Of a stretch of DNA of 64,000 nucleotides, positions 40,997 through 51,490 are shown piece after piece (the stretch's first letter is position 1; each line of letters starts with the position of its first letter). This stretch comes from CAYOXM01 sp964407925. Lineage in GTDB: Bacteria; Patescibacteriota; Patescibacteriia; SG8-24. The notes below the pieces were generated by a model. That model did no database searches, was not told where the DNA came from, and saw nothing but the letters and a program-made list of their open reading frames with translations. The translations under genes and the position numbers were made by a program. The DNA is taken from contig CAYOXM010000001.1 in NCBI GenBank assembly GCA_964407925.1, forward strand, positions 1 through 64,000, written 5' to 3'.

Positions 40997-42025
40997 TTAC
41001 GAGGAAAATTCGGTCGTAACCTGCCGCCGCGTCCCTTGGACGAACTCGATGGTGCGCTCAAGGCCGCGATCGAACGGCGTAATGGGAGCCCACCCGAGAT
41101 CCTCGCGCGCCTTGGTGATGTCGGGCAGCGACGAGCTCGTGACGTTGAACGGCGCCTCGGCGAAGACCACCTTGGACGTCGACCCCGTGAGGGCAACGAC
41201 GCGCTCGGCGACTTCCGCGACCCGCATGTCGAGATCGCTGCCGATGTTGACCGGACCGGGATCCTCGGGGAGCTGCATCAGCTTCACGATGCCGTCCACG
41301 ACGTCGGTGACGTACGCGAGCGTCGTCGAGAGTTCGGGGCCGCCGTAGACGACGACGTCGTCGCCGTCGAGCGCCTTGGCGATAAGGTCCGGCACGAGAT
41401 GGCCGTCATCGAGCCGCATCCGCGGACCGAAGGTGCGGAAAATCCTCCCGACGCGGACGTCGATGTTGCGCACGCGGCGGTAGGCGTCGCCCATCGTCTC
41501 GGCCCAGCGCTTCCCTTCGTCGTACGTGCTCGGCGTGGCGCGGCGGTCGAACGTGCCGTACTCCCCCTCCTTGAAGCGGCGATGGCCGTCCGAGGGGCGG
41601 CCGTACACCGCGGCGGACGAGGCGAGGAAGAAGCGGGAATCGTACGCGCTCGCGATTTCGAGGACATTATGCAGGCCGACCGAGCTCGTGAGCATGGTCT
41701 GCAGGCGGAGCTCGTCGAAACGGCGGCCGGTGCGCGGACAGGCCAGATGGTAGATGTCGTGAAAGCCGTTGAGTTTCAGGTTGAACAGTTTCAGCTCGGG
41801 AAGGTCTTCCAGCTCGATCGGGTCGTTGACGTCATGACGGATGAACTCGAAATCCTCCTCCTTGAGGAGGTGCGCGATGTTCTCTTGGGTCGACGTGACG
41901 AGGTTGTCGATGCACAGCACACGGCATCCCTCACGAAGCAGCCGCTCGCACAGGAACGAACCGATGAAGCCGGCGCCGCCGGTGACGAGGACGTTCTTCT
42001 TTCCGATGACTTGTCGTGCGGCCAT
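40997..42025 (-). CDS. UDP-glucuronate decarboxylase-like NAD-dependent epimerase/dehydratase, copy 2
   Basis: The 342-residue paralogue of the 39865 gene starts MAARQVIGKKNVLVTGGAGFIGSF and aligns along its whole length. It retains IYHLACPRTGRRFDEL, STYDEGKRWAETMGDAY and RVGRIFRTFGPRMRL, so all SDR residues are present. It diverges in SSAAVYGRPSDGH (copy 1 STSVIYGPRPEDGH). Two complete UXS-like enzymes in tandem suggest different substrates, for example a decarboxylase and a 4-epimerase-like variant, but no residue I can see decides this. About 100 bases separate the two genes. Confidence 0.87.
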   Translation of the reverse strand: MAARQVIGKKNVLVTGGAGFIGSFLCERLLREGCRVLCIDNLVTSTQENIAHLLKEEDFEFIRHDVNDPIELEDLPELKLFNLKLNGFHDIYHLACPRTGRRFDELRLQTMLTSSVGLHNVLEIASAYDSRFFLASSAAVYGRPSDGHRRFKEGEYGTFDRRATPSTYDEGKRWAETMGDAYRRVRNIDVRVGRIFRTFGPRMRLDDGHLVPDLIAKALDGDDVVVYGGPELSTTLAYVTDVVDGIVKLMQLPEDPGPVNIGSDLDMRVAEVAERVVALTGSTSKVVFAEAPFNVTSSSLPDITKAREDLGWAPITPFDRGLERTIEFVQGTRRQVTTEFSS

Positions 42026-42069
42026 AACGTTGAAAATCAGTTTATCCCATCGTACCCCATGCGCGGCGT

Positions 42070-42153
42070 ACCGAAAAGTGGAGAGTCGAGAGTTGAGAGC
42101 GGAGAGTTGGATGCAATTTCACGCTTTCCACACTCGACTTTCGACTTTCCGCT
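42070..42153. repeat. A/G-rich imperfect palindrome P3 3' of gtrA-like gene
   Basis: The arm GTGGAGAGTCGAGAGTTGAG (from 42079) pairs with the complement of the 42123-42152 arm at about 22 of 30 positions. It ends at the stop codon of the GtrA gene. Confidence 0.5.
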
Positions 42154-42580
42154 ATGCGTCGAACGTCCACTTCTTGTGCATCGTGAAGTTCCAGAACGTG
42201 ACGATGCCCGTCGCCGCGAGCTTGGCGAGGATGTCGTGCAGGCCGAAGGACGTCAGGGTCCAGAGGACGGCCGAATTCAACGCGAGGCCGGTGACGGCGA
42301 CGAGGAAGAACTTCGGCATCCTGCGATGCCAGCCGGCATCGGCGCGACGGAACGTCCAAAAGGTGTTCAAGAGGAAGCTCGACGTCGCGCCGAAGCAGAA
42401 CGAAATCGCGGCGGCCGCCACGAAGTGCTCGCGCCAGAAGGGAAACCCCCGCGTCAGCCCGACGTAAATCGAAAAGTCCAAGACGGTGTTGCACGCGCCG
42501 ACGACGCCGAAACGGACGAACTGCCCGGCGGTCTTCCGGTGCGTGACGAGCAGGCGGTAGAGCGGGCCGAAAAAAGGCAT
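42152..42580 (-). CDS. GtrA-like family membrane protein
   Basis: The 142-residue protein starts MPFFGPLYRLLVTHRKTAG. It has the GtrA signature QFVRFGVVGACNTVLDFSIYV, FLLNTFWTFRR and the ending FTMHKKWTF, with four membrane segments. GtrA proteins are thought to move polyprenyl-phosphate-linked sugars across the membrane, usually with a GT2 of the DPM/GtrB type like the one at 39085. It follows the subtilisin gene by five bases, and the longer upstream frame is a shadow of that gene. Confidence 0.92.
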   Translation of the reverse strand: MPFFGPLYRLLVTHRKTAGQFVRFGVVGACNTVLDFSIYVGLTRGFPFWREHFVAAAAISFCFGATSSFLLNTFWTFRRADAGWHRRMPKFFLVAVTGLALNSAVLWTLTSFGLHDILAKLAATGIVTFWNFTMHKKWTFDA

Positions 42581-42585
42581 GACGG

Positions 42586-44652
<2,067 letters not shown>

Positions 44653-44661
44653 CGGCTTGCG

Positions 44662-45477
44662 TTATCGGACTACGGCGGGGGCGGGATTCTTCGCGATGAC
44701 TTCGGCGTTCAGCCGTTCGCAGGCCTTGAGAAGCTCCTGCTCTGCGCCGACGGCGTCGCCAAGCTGGATGAGCGCGCGGACGTCCTTGGGAAAGCAGCTG
44801 CCGCCGTAGCCGCGGTAGCCGTCATGCACCACCTGCAGGTGGCTCGGCCCGATGCGCGGGTCGGCCGCGGCGCAGTCCTTCACGGCGTCGTACTCCGCGC
44901 CGACGGCGCGGCAAAGGTCGTACAGCTGATTGGCGAACACGACTTTCAGCGCGAGGAAGCAGTTGCCGAAGTACTTCACGGCTTCCGCCTCGGTCGCGCC
45001 GAGCGTACGGACGAACGGCGCCGAGGGAAGCACGGCGAGCACGTCGTCCGCGACGCCGCGGCTCGCGTCAGTCACGCCGACGATCTGCCGGTCCGGCGAG
45101 CGGAAGTCGGCATCTGCGGTCGCTTGCCGCAGAAATTCCGGATTGAAGACGAAGCGATGCTGCGGATGCTTCTTCTGGAGCGACTCGGTCGTGCCGGGGA
45201 GAACGGTCGACTTGATGACGACGGTCTTGCCGTCCGGCAGGAGCGCAATCCCCTCTTCTATATATGAAAGATCGAAGCCTCCTTTCGCGGAATCGAACGG
45301 CGTCGGCAGGCAGACGAAAACGACGTCGGCCGCCTCGAGGTCGGCCGGCGTGCCGAGTCCCTTCGGCGGATCGAAGCGGCGCGGTTCGAGGCCGGCGTCG
45401 TCGAGCCAGCGTGCGACCGCGCCACCGACCCACCCCACGCCCATGACCGCGATTTTTCCTCTTAACCGGCTGTCCAT
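44662..45477 (-). CDS. Short UDP-glucose/GDP-mannose dehydrogenase-like protein
   Basis: The protein starts MDSRLRGKIAVMGVGWVGGAVARWLDDAG (Rossmann GxGxxG) and contains VFVCLPTPFDSAKGG. The thiohemiacetal-cysteine motif is GYGGSCFPKDVRALI with Cys retained, and EAVKYFGNCFLALKVVFANQ is the central-domain helix. At 271 residues it is far shorter than UDP-glucose dehydrogenases (about 400-450). The N-terminal domain is compact and the whole C-terminal UDP-binding domain is absent; the stop follows AKNPAPAVVR. It may be a natural short form or a degenerate enzyme. If active it could supply UDP-glucuronate for the two UXS-like enzymes downstream. Confidence 0.82.
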   Translation of the reverse strand: MDSRLRGKIAVMGVGWVGGAVARWLDDAGLEPRRFDPPKGLGTPADLEAADVVFVCLPTPFDSAKGGFDLSYIEEGIALLPDGKTVVIKSTVLPGTTESLQKKHPQHRFVFNPEFLRQATADADFRSPDRQIVGVTDASRGVADDVLAVLPSAPFVRTLGATEAEAVKYFGNCFLALKVVFANQLYDLCRAVGAEYDAVKDCAAADPRIGPSHLQVVHDGYRGYGGSCFPKDVRALIQLGDAVGAEQELLKACERLNAEVIAKNPAPAVVR

Positions 45478-45490
45478 ATTTAACGCGATG

Positions 45491-45499
45491 ATTGTAACA
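45491..45499 (-). promoter_or_regulatory. Extended -10 promoter TGTTACAAT of the dehydrogenase-subtilisin-gtrA unit
   Basis: On the minus strand TGT plus TACAAT lies 13 bases before the ATG at 45477. Confidence 0.5.
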
Positions 45500-45532
45500 G
45501 GGGGTCCGGCTACCGTCCACGCTCCCCCTCAA

Positions 45533-45602
45533 GGTGATGCAGGGCAAGCCCTGCCACTACATTTTTTATAGCGTGTAGTTGCGCGGCTTGCCGCGCTTCA
45601 CC
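45533..45602. repeat. BIME-like double-hairpin element R1 (short form, 70 bp)
   Basis: GGTGATGC...TTCACC ends. One arm folds as GCAGGGC-AA-GCCCTGC and the other as GCGCGGC-TT-GCCGCGC, and the two arms are also inverted copies of each other. It lies downstream of the terminator of the 45666 gene. Confidence 0.8.
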
Positions 45603-45624
45603 TCGACGTCACTTGAAAACCAAA

Positions 45625-45646
45625 ACGACGGGCTCGAGCCCGTCGT
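45625..45646 (-). terminator. Palindromic terminator of the 45666 gene
   Basis: ACGACGGGCTC/GAGCCCGTCGT is a perfect 22-bp palindrome followed by TTTTGGTTTT on the minus strand. Confidence 0.7.
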
Positions 45647-45665
45647 CCGTGATTCACGATATTGT

Positions 45666-45896
45666 TCACTTCATTCCCTTCATCCGCTCGAAGAAGTGGA
45701 GACCGACCGCGAGGAAATCATGACTGTCGCTCTGGACCGGAACATCGCCGTCCTCTCCAAGCGCATCCTCGATGCCCTCGAATGCCGACTCAAAAATGCT
45801 GTCAGCAGGCGGCGGGCCGCCGGCAGAGCCTCCCATGAAGGAGCCTCCGCCCGCGTCGAACGGGGCGCCGAATTGGTCGTTCTGTCCAGGGAACAT
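45666..45896 (-). CDS. Small acidic protein of unknown function
   Basis: I do not recognise this 76-residue protein. It starts MFPGQNDQFGAPFDAGGGSF and has a Gly/Pro-rich N-terminal half (GGSAGGPPPADS). An acidic helix-like region follows (FESAFEGIEDALGEDGD), with an aromatic C-terminus (AVGLHFFERMKGMK). No signal or membrane segment is visible. The ATG at 45896 is the only start downstream of an extended -10 promoter at 45943-45951, which supports it as a real gene with a leader of about 40 bases. A palindromic terminator follows. Confidence 0.6.
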   Translation of the reverse strand: MFPGQNDQFGAPFDAGGGSFMGGSAGGPPPADSIFESAFEGIEDALGEDGDVPVQSDSHDFLAVGLHFFERMKGMK

Positions 45897-45942
45897 AAGC
45901 TCGCGTTTGTTTTTTGTTTCCGCCCTTTTCACTCGTAAATAC

Positions 45943-45951
45943 AGTATAGCA
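45943..45951 (-). promoter_or_regulatory. Extended -10 promoter TGCTATACT of the 45666 gene
   Basis: Same nine bases as in front of three surface-protein genes. A weak -35 (TTCACG) lies 17 bp upstream. Confidence 0.6.
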
Positions 45952-45988
45952 TTTTTTCGGCTGCCCGTGAAGCGGCACGCGCCGCGCC

Positions 45989-48859
45989 TTACGGCTTGAC
46001 CGAAATCGAATTCGACGCGCTGACGCCGACCGCCTCTGCGCCGGTGAGCGGCGGATAGTTTCCCGATGTCACGTCCGTCCACAGGAAGTCGCCGGCGCCG
46101 AGGACGGCGGCTTCGACGGACCACTCCTTGCTCGGCGCGAATTTCGTAGTATCGAGGTCGAACGCGAACGTCACGGTCGAATCGGCGGCGACGGTGAACT
46201 CGTTCCCCTCGAGGTCGTACTCGAGCAGGCCGTAGTCGCCGGAAGCGGACGTGAGCGTCGACGGCGACGTGTTTTTCACCCCTCCCCTGACGATGGAGTA
46301 CCGGACGTGGCCGGCCGACCCCTCGCCGAGCTGCGTCTTCGCGTTGCCCGACACCGCCGAGAAATTGCCGATGAAGTCGTCATCCTCGAAGTCGCCGTTG
46401 ACGCGCGCCCATTTCTCGAGCGCGTCGTCGTTCGCGGCACCGACGCCCACGTCGGTCGGCGTCAGCCGGAAAGTCACCTTCCCGATGCGGACGATGCCCG
46501 GCCCCGACTTCACGGTGAACCGCAGCACGTCGACGGCCGTGTCCCGGTAGAAGCTGCCCGAGGGATTCGTCGCGGCCTTCGCGACCTCGATCGTGGAGTA
46601 GCGCACCGTGTTGTACGAAGGCGCGTTCGCCGCGAGCGTGAAGTCGCCGTCCTTCGCGACGAGGTTGGACTCGTTGAAGGACGTCACGTCGGTCTTCGAG
46701 ACGAACGTGAACGGGTCGGTCATGCCGATCAGCACCTTTATCGACTCGCCGTACGCCGCGCCGCCGTCGCGCGGACGGATCTTCCCGTAAATCTTCAGTT
46801 CGGTCCGCTTGTCCTTGTCGAGCGGCACGTTCAGGTCGCCGATGACGGCGATGTTGCCGGAGAAGGGCTTCGTGACCGAGGCCTTGGCATCCCCGACGCC
46901 GGTCGGATATTCGACGCGGACGTCGGTGATCGACGCGGCCGGCGTCCCTTGCTGGCGGACGGTGAAGGCCTTCAGCGTGAAGGCGTCGTCCTTCGTGTCG
47001 GCCGAGAACGTGCCGAGCAAGACTTCGGCCCCGGCGACGGCGGCGTTGCCGGTGCCGGCGAAGTTCCACGCCACGCCGCCGTTCTTCCGTATGGTCGTCG
47101 AGTACTTCGCGTTCGAACCGCCGTTCGGCAGGAGGCCGGACGCGTTCACTTTCGTGCCCTTGTCGTCGACGACCTCAACGTCCTGCAAGGCGTCGGTGAC
47201 GTCGAACGTCACGCGCTTCGGATTGCCCTCGAAGGGGAACGACGAGGAGATGTCGCCGCGCACGACGAGCACGACGGACTGGCCGGCGGGAATCGGCACA
47301 TTGATGCCGGGGAACTTCACGCGGCCGTCGATGTCGACGAAGACGGGGCCCGCGACCTTCGCCGCGTTCGCGCCCGACGTCCAGAGGGACACGGAGGGCA
47401 CCATCTCGCGCACGCGGGATTCGCGGCCGTCGTCGGCGTCGGCGCCGGGGAGGAATCCGACCGCGCCCTCGTCATCGACGTATCCCTGCAGCGCGAGCGA
47501 CTTGATGACGTTCGGCGCGACCGTCGTGGCCTTGAAGTTCAGGCCCGCGATCTCCGCGTCCTTCGCGCCGCGCACGTACGACTTGTTCCCCGGCACCGAC
47601 GAGGCGACCACCTCGAGATTGGCGTTCAGCGTGGCGAGCGTCGGTCCGGCGAGATCGGTCGCGGGAAGGAACGAGGCCGCGGCTCCCGTCAGCCCGTCGG
47701 CGAGCGCGATGCCGGACGCCACGACCGTCGCCTTGTAGCCCTCCGCCGCGGGAACGAAGGCGTTCACGTTGGCGCGGAGGTAGAGGACGACGTCGGAATT
47801 CGCCGCGACCGACAGGGCACCAGCGAAGCCGAACGTCTGCGACTGGTCCTTCGTGACGTCGAGCAGCACGTCCTTGCGGCCGAACGGCTCTCCCCCGTTG
47901 GCATCGACGAGGCGCAGGTTGCGGAAGTTCGGCTGCGCGTTGTTCAGGTAGATGAGCCCGCCCTTGTCGTCGTCGGTCGTCGCGTCAGTCGGATTATTGG
48001 TCGTCGCGTCGAGCTTGACGATCAGCCCCTTGAGCGTCAGCGCCTTCGCGGTCGCGAGGTGCAGTTCGAGAAGCGTCGCCTCGCCGCCGATCGCCACGTA
48101 CCCCGTCGGCGGGTTGCGCACGCTGAACGTCGGGATCGCCGGGTACGTGGCGCCTGCCTTCTGCGAAGTGTCGGTGATGCCCGCCTCGGCGGTCGCGATG
48201 TCCGTGCCGTCCGGATAATCGGACAGGTCGCCGGAAGCCGCGAACACGTAGGCGTCCTGCACGCGGAGGCCCGCGAGCACGTCCGCGGAGGCGATCTTGC
48301 GCTTGTTGCGGTTTTCGATGCGGAAATAGGAGCCGTCGCTCGTGCGCTTCACGACGGAGCCGTCGGGATAGACTGCCGCGGCGAGCGGCGATCCCGAAAC
48401 GTAGTTGAAGAAGAACGCGTCAGGCACGTCGTCGACGCGCTTCGCCCAATCGTTGCCGAAGAGCGCCTTGGCGACCGCTTCGGACTGGATCCAGCGAAGC
48501 GTTCCGCCGGGCTCGACGGCGTACACGTTCGGGTCGGACGTGATCTTCACGAGCCTCGTGCCCGGACGGTACGTGACGTTGCCGCCGATCGGCAGCGACG
48601 AGAGTTCCGACGGCGAGACGACCTTCACGGTCGAAAAATCCTTGTACCAGGTGAAATACGTTTGGCTGTTCGGGAAGACGTAGCGCTTGCCGTCCGCGCC
48701 GTAGAAGTACACGGCGCTGTCGGCGGTCGTGTTCGGGTCGCCGTCGTCGGCGAGCTTGACGAGGTCGCCGGACGAGGCGGCGGCAGCGACGCCGGGCGAT
48801 GCGGCGAAAGCCGCAAGGGCGATGGCGAGCGAAGGAAGGAAGACGAGGAGTTTGCGCAT
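45989..48859 (-). CDS. Secreted modular surface protein with N-terminal YVFPN domain
   Basis: The 956-residue protein has a signal peptide (MRKLLVFLPSLAIALAAFAASPGVAAA). A YVFPN domain covers about residues 36-165 (GADGKRYVFPNSQTYFTWY, PIGGNVTYRPGTRLVKIT, VYAVEPGGTLRWIQ). A second, diverged half-domain follows (DGSVVKRTSDGSYFRIENRN). Residues about 250-956 are beta-rich modules of 100-130 residues with phrases like VVASGIALADGL and EFTVAADSTVTFAFDLDTTKF. They resemble the modules of the giant proteins at 56-64 kb. The start at 48859 is set by the signal peptide and the promoter eight bases upstream. I infer an S-layer or adhesin role from domain and signal; no enzyme motif is seen. Confidence 0.85.
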   Translation of the reverse strand: MRKLLVFLPSLAIALAAFAASPGVAAAASSGDLVKLADDGDPNTTADSAVYFYGADGKRYVFPNSQTYFTWYKDFSTVKVVSPSELSSLPIGGNVTYRPGTRLVKITSDPNVYAVEPGGTLRWIQSEAVAKALFGNDWAKRVDDVPDAFFFNYVSGSPLAAAVYPDGSVVKRTSDGSYFRIENRNKRKIASADVLAGLRVQDAYVFAASGDLSDYPDGTDIATAEAGITDTSQKAGATYPAIPTFSVRNPPTGYVAIGGEATLLELHLATAKALTLKGLIVKLDATTNNPTDATTDDDKGGLIYLNNAQPNFRNLRLVDANGGEPFGRKDVLLDVTKDQSQTFGFAGALSVAANSDVVLYLRANVNAFVPAAEGYKATVVASGIALADGLTGAAASFLPATDLAGPTLATLNANLEVVASSVPGNKSYVRGAKDAEIAGLNFKATTVAPNVIKSLALQGYVDDEGAVGFLPGADADDGRESRVREMVPSVSLWTSGANAAKVAGPVFVDIDGRVKFPGINVPIPAGQSVVLVVRGDISSSFPFEGNPKRVTFDVTDALQDVEVVDDKGTKVNASGLLPNGGSNAKYSTTIRKNGGVAWNFAGTGNAAVAGAEVLLGTFSADTKDDAFTLKAFTVRQQGTPAASITDVRVEYPTGVGDAKASVTKPFSGNIAVIGDLNVPLDKDKRTELKIYGKIRPRDGGAAYGESIKVLIGMTDPFTFVSKTDVTSFNESNLVAKDGDFTLAANAPSYNTVRYSTIEVAKAATNPSGSFYRDTAVDVLRFTVKSGPGIVRIGKVTFRLTPTDVGVGAANDDALEKWARVNGDFEDDDFIGNFSAVSGNAKTQLGEGSAGHVRYSIVRGGVKNTSPSTLTSASGDYGLLEYDLEGNEFTVAADSTVTFAFDLDTTKFAPSKEWSVEAAVLGAGDFLWTDVTSGNYPPLTGAEAVGVSASNSISVKP

Positions 48860-48867
48860 ATGACCGC

Positions 48868-48876
48868 AGTATAGCA
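48868..48876 (-). promoter_or_regulatory. Extended -10 promoter TGCTATACT, leaderless position
   Basis: TATACT ends eight bases before the ATG at 48859, so transcription should begin one or two bases from the start codon. No Shine-Dalgarno sequence is present. Confidence 0.7.
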
Positions 48877-48925
48877 AAAAAGGCCTCGGGTTGGCTTGCG
48901 GGGGGTATGGGGGGCTACTTTCTTC

Positions 48926-48955
48926 AAAAGACCGCCTTGGCGGGCGGTCTTTTTC
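48926..48955 (-). terminator. Intrinsic terminator of the 49056 gene
   Basis: The stem GACCGCC/GGCGGTC (48930-48949) has T-runs on both strands. It lies beyond element R2 as seen from the gene. Confidence 0.85.
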
Positions 48956-48959
48956 ATTC

Positions 48960-49055
48960 GGTGATGCAGGGCAAGCCCTGCGGCTACAGTTTTATTGCCG
49001 TTGAACGGCGTCGACGTTTTTTGAACGTGTAGCTGCGCGGCTTGCCGCGCTTCAC
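48960..49055. repeat. BIME-like double-hairpin element R2 (long form, 96 bp)
   Basis: Same arms as R1 with a 45-base centre containing TTGCCGTTGAACGGCG. Its TTCAC end directly abuts the stop codon of the 49056 gene. Confidence 0.8.
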
Positions 49056-50231
49056 TTATTTCACCGTCGCCGTGACCGTGGGCAGGGAGGACGTCCTCGG
49101 CCAAAAATCCGCGAGATTGTTGCCGTTCGTCGCGTCGCCGATGACCATCGCGGCCCGATCGAACGTGACGGTGAAGACGCTCCCCTTCGCGAGCGGCGAC
49201 GTCGGCGTGGCGCGCAGCTCGATGACGCGCGCGACGTTCTGCGGCATCGTGTACGCGCCGGAGAACACGTGCGTCTCGGACGCGGCGTCCGGCGTCTCGA
49301 GCTGCCTCGTGCCGAAAAGGTTCTCGCCGAGCGTGTCCACGAGCTTCAGGTCCTTGAGCAGCGGCGCGCCGCCGTTCCACAGCGGTCCCGCGACGGTGAG
49401 TTTCATCCTGCGGACGATGACCGGCAGGCCGCCGGTGACGCGGAACGACGCGAGCGCCTGTTCCCCGGTGGCCGCGAGGTCGCGCGTCGTCACCGGAACG
49501 TCGACGACGGGCGGAGGAAGCGTCTCGACGCGGTCGAGCTGCGCCGTGTCGCGGTATACCGGGTCCGACGCTTGCACCGTGCCGACGTCGGGATACTCGG
49601 ACAAGTCCGACGCAGTCCTGAGCACGTGGCTCTCGACCACGCGGAACGCGTCGGCGGCGTCCGACGGGACACTCCGCTTGCCCAGGCCGTCGATGACGAA
49701 AAGCGCGTTGTCGGACGAGCGGCGTACGAACGTGCCCGTCGGCAGGAGCGGCGCGACGAGCGGCGCGCCCTCGCGATAGCCGACGAAGTAGGACTCGTTC
49801 ACGTCCTCGACCTTCTTCGCCCAGTCGTTGCCGTAGAGCGCCTTGGCGACGGCTTCGGTCTCGATCCAGCGGAGCGTGCCGCCGGGCTCGACCGCGTACA
49901 CCTTCGGGATGGACGGAATCTTCACGAGCCGCGTCCCCGGACGGAAGAGGATGCTCGAGCCCATGCGGAAATCGGTCATGTCCTGCTTGGAAATTTCCTT
50001 GACCTGGAGGAAGTCGCGATACCAGGTGTAGAACACGCGGCTGTTCGGGAACGGGTGGCGCTTCCAGTCCTTGTCCAAGTAGTAGACGACGCCGTCCTCG
50101 ACGGTCTTCGGGTCGTTGTCGTTCTTGAGCTTGATGAGGTCGCCGGCGTTGATGCCGATGACGGTGGCGCGGACGGGGGCCGCATGCGCGAACAGGACGA
50201 TGAGCGCGGCGAAGGCGAGGAGTTTGTTCAT
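49056..50231 (-). CDS. Secreted surface protein with N-terminal YVFPN-like domain
   Basis: The 391-residue protein has a signal peptide (MNKLLAFAALIVLFAHAAPVRA). A YVFPN-type domain follows at about residues 28-155. There the hallmark reads DWKRHPFPNSRVFYTWYRDF, a diverged form with HPFPN for YVFPN, then FRPGTRLVKIPS and VYAVEPGGTLRWIE. A second half-domain (GTFVRRSSDNALFVIDGLG) precedes one beta module of about 130 residues (VTTRDLAATGEQALASFRVT). It is a shortened relative of the 45989 protein with a single stalk module. Its stop codon abuts repeat R2. The role is inferred as cell surface. Confidence 0.82.
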   Translation of the reverse strand: MNKLLAFAALIVLFAHAAPVRATVIGINAGDLIKLKNDNDPKTVEDGVVYYLDKDWKRHPFPNSRVFYTWYRDFLQVKEISKQDMTDFRMGSSILFRPGTRLVKIPSIPKVYAVEPGGTLRWIETEAVAKALYGNDWAKKVEDVNESYFVGYREGAPLVAPLLPTGTFVRRSSDNALFVIDGLGKRSVPSDAADAFRVVESHVLRTASDLSEYPDVGTVQASDPVYRDTAQLDRVETLPPPVVDVPVTTRDLAATGEQALASFRVTGGLPVIVRRMKLTVAGPLWNGGAPLLKDLKLVDTLGENLFGTRQLETPDAASETHVFSGAYTMPQNVARVIELRATPTSPLAKGSVFTVTFDRAAMVIGDATNGNNLADFWPRTSSLPTVTATVK

Positions 50232-50289
50232 ACGTCGGTCAGTTTTTCATTTTTTGTGTCGGTGGGTCAAGGCGCGGCCGTCCGCGCTA

Positions 50290-50316
50290 AAAAAGCCGCC
50301 CGGAGAGGGCGGCCTT
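50290..50316 (-). terminator. Intrinsic terminator of the DUF475 gene
   Basis: The stem GCCGCCC/GGGCGGC (50295-50313) is followed on the minus strand by six T. Confidence 0.85.
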
Positions 50317-50321
50317 TCGGA

Positions 50322-51278
50322 CTAGGACGGATCGTGAGGATTCTTCGACTCCTGCGCTTCCGCGGCATGCCCCGCCGACTTGAGGTGGCGGTGCGACGAC
50401 CAGAACGCGAGGCCGACGATGGCGACGGTCGCGACGGTCGGCAGCCATTCGGGGAGGTGGACACCGAGCGATTCGGCGATCATGAACCCGCCGAGGAAGC
50501 CGATGGACGTCATCGCGCCGTTCTTGAGCCAGCGGTACTGGCTCACCTTGTCGATGCCCTTGATGGTCAGCTCGCGGACGACGAGCGCGCCGATGCCGTT
50601 GCCGATCAGGATGAGACCGACGTTCGTCGTGAAGGCGAACGCGCCGAAGATGCCGTCGATGCTGAACGAGAGGTCGAGCACCTCGAGGAACAGCAGCTTC
50701 GACAGGTCGCTGCCGCCCTTTTCGATCTCGTGCTCCTGCTGTTCGGCGGTCTGACGGAAGCCGTACAGGATGAAGAAGACCGCGTTGCCGATCGCGGCGG
50801 CGAGCATCGCCATGGGACGCTCGCGCGAGACCCAGAGCAGGCCGACGAGCAGGAGCGCGGCGACGGCGAAGAACCACACGCCGTGCTGCTTCTTTACCAG
50901 CCGGTCGACGAAGAAGTACGGGTCCTTCTTCTCGAGAAAGAGCCAATGGAAGTACAGAAGGAGCAGAAACATGCCGCCGCCGATGAGCAGGATGTACGCG
51001 TTCTGCTCCATCGCGGCGCTCGCGAGCGGGTCGCTGCCGAACGTCGCCTTGGTCGCCTGCCAGAACGTGATGCCGGGCGCGGTGAGCCAGACGATGACGA
51101 GCGGCAGGAGGCCGCGGACGAGGAAGACCGCCGTGAAGATGCCCCACACGAGGAACCACTTCCGGGCGCGCTCGCTCATCGTCTTGAGCATGTGCGCGTT
51201 GACGATGGCGTTGTCGACGCTCTGCACGATCTCGAGGACGAGCAGGCCGACGATGGTGACTATGGCGGACAGGATCAT
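50322..51278 (-). CDS. DUF475/TerC-like integral membrane protein
   Basis: The 318-residue protein starts MILSAIVTIVGLLVLEIVQSVDNAIVNAHML. It has about nine membrane segments and two internal repeats, each with an acidic membrane motif (EIVQSVDNAIVNA and EVLDLSFSIDGIFGAFA). This is the DUF475 family, related to TerC, whose members are linked to metal ion export or insertion of membrane proteins. The start has AAAGGA upstream, and the longer frame to 51365 runs through a structured intergenic region. It is the only non-secreted protein within the surface-protein array and has its own terminator. Confidence 0.9.
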   Translation of the reverse strand: MILSAIVTIVGLLVLEIVQSVDNAIVNAHMLKTMSERARKWFLVWGIFTAVFLVRGLLPLVIVWLTAPGITFWQATKATFGSDPLASAAMEQNAYILLIGGGMFLLLLYFHWLFLEKKDPYFFVDRLVKKQHGVWFFAVAALLLVGLLWVSRERPMAMLAAAIGNAVFFILYGFRQTAEQQEHEIEKGGSDLSKLLFLEVLDLSFSIDGIFGAFAFTTNVGLILIGNGIGALVVRELTIKGIDKVSQYRWLKNGAMTSIGFLGGFMIAESLGVHLPEWLPTVATVAIVGLAFWSSHRHLKSAGHAAEAQESKNPHDPS

Positions 51279-51300
51279 GATGGCGTCCTTTAATGCAACA

Positions 51301-51490
51301 GGCGGAAAAGCGAAACGCGCCTCGCGTGTCAGGCGTTGCGGCGCGGCTCCCAGCGGCCCGACCATCGGTCGGGCCCTCGCTCCGACTCGGGTTTACCCGC
51401 TGGGAGCCGCGTCGCATCGCCTTTCGGTTTACCTCACGCGCGACCGCGGCGCAACCCTGCCGCGTCATCCCGGGCCGTGACCGGGGATCC
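51301..51490. repeat. Structured intergenic element with nested hairpins
   Basis: A perfect 15-bp inverted repeat CGCGGCTCCCAGCGG (51342-51356) pairs with 51397-51411 and encloses a second hairpin (GCCCGAC/GTCGGGC, 51356-51374). A third, ATCCCGG/CCGGGGAT, lies at 51467-51488. It is the largest non-coding structure in the window, 3' of the 51511 gene and upstream of DUF475. Confidence 0.6.

Noticed and set aside
46307..48874. Plus-strand open frame of 855 codons opposite the 45989 gene
   Set aside because: Same antisense-shadow composition, and it covers the promoter of the real gene.
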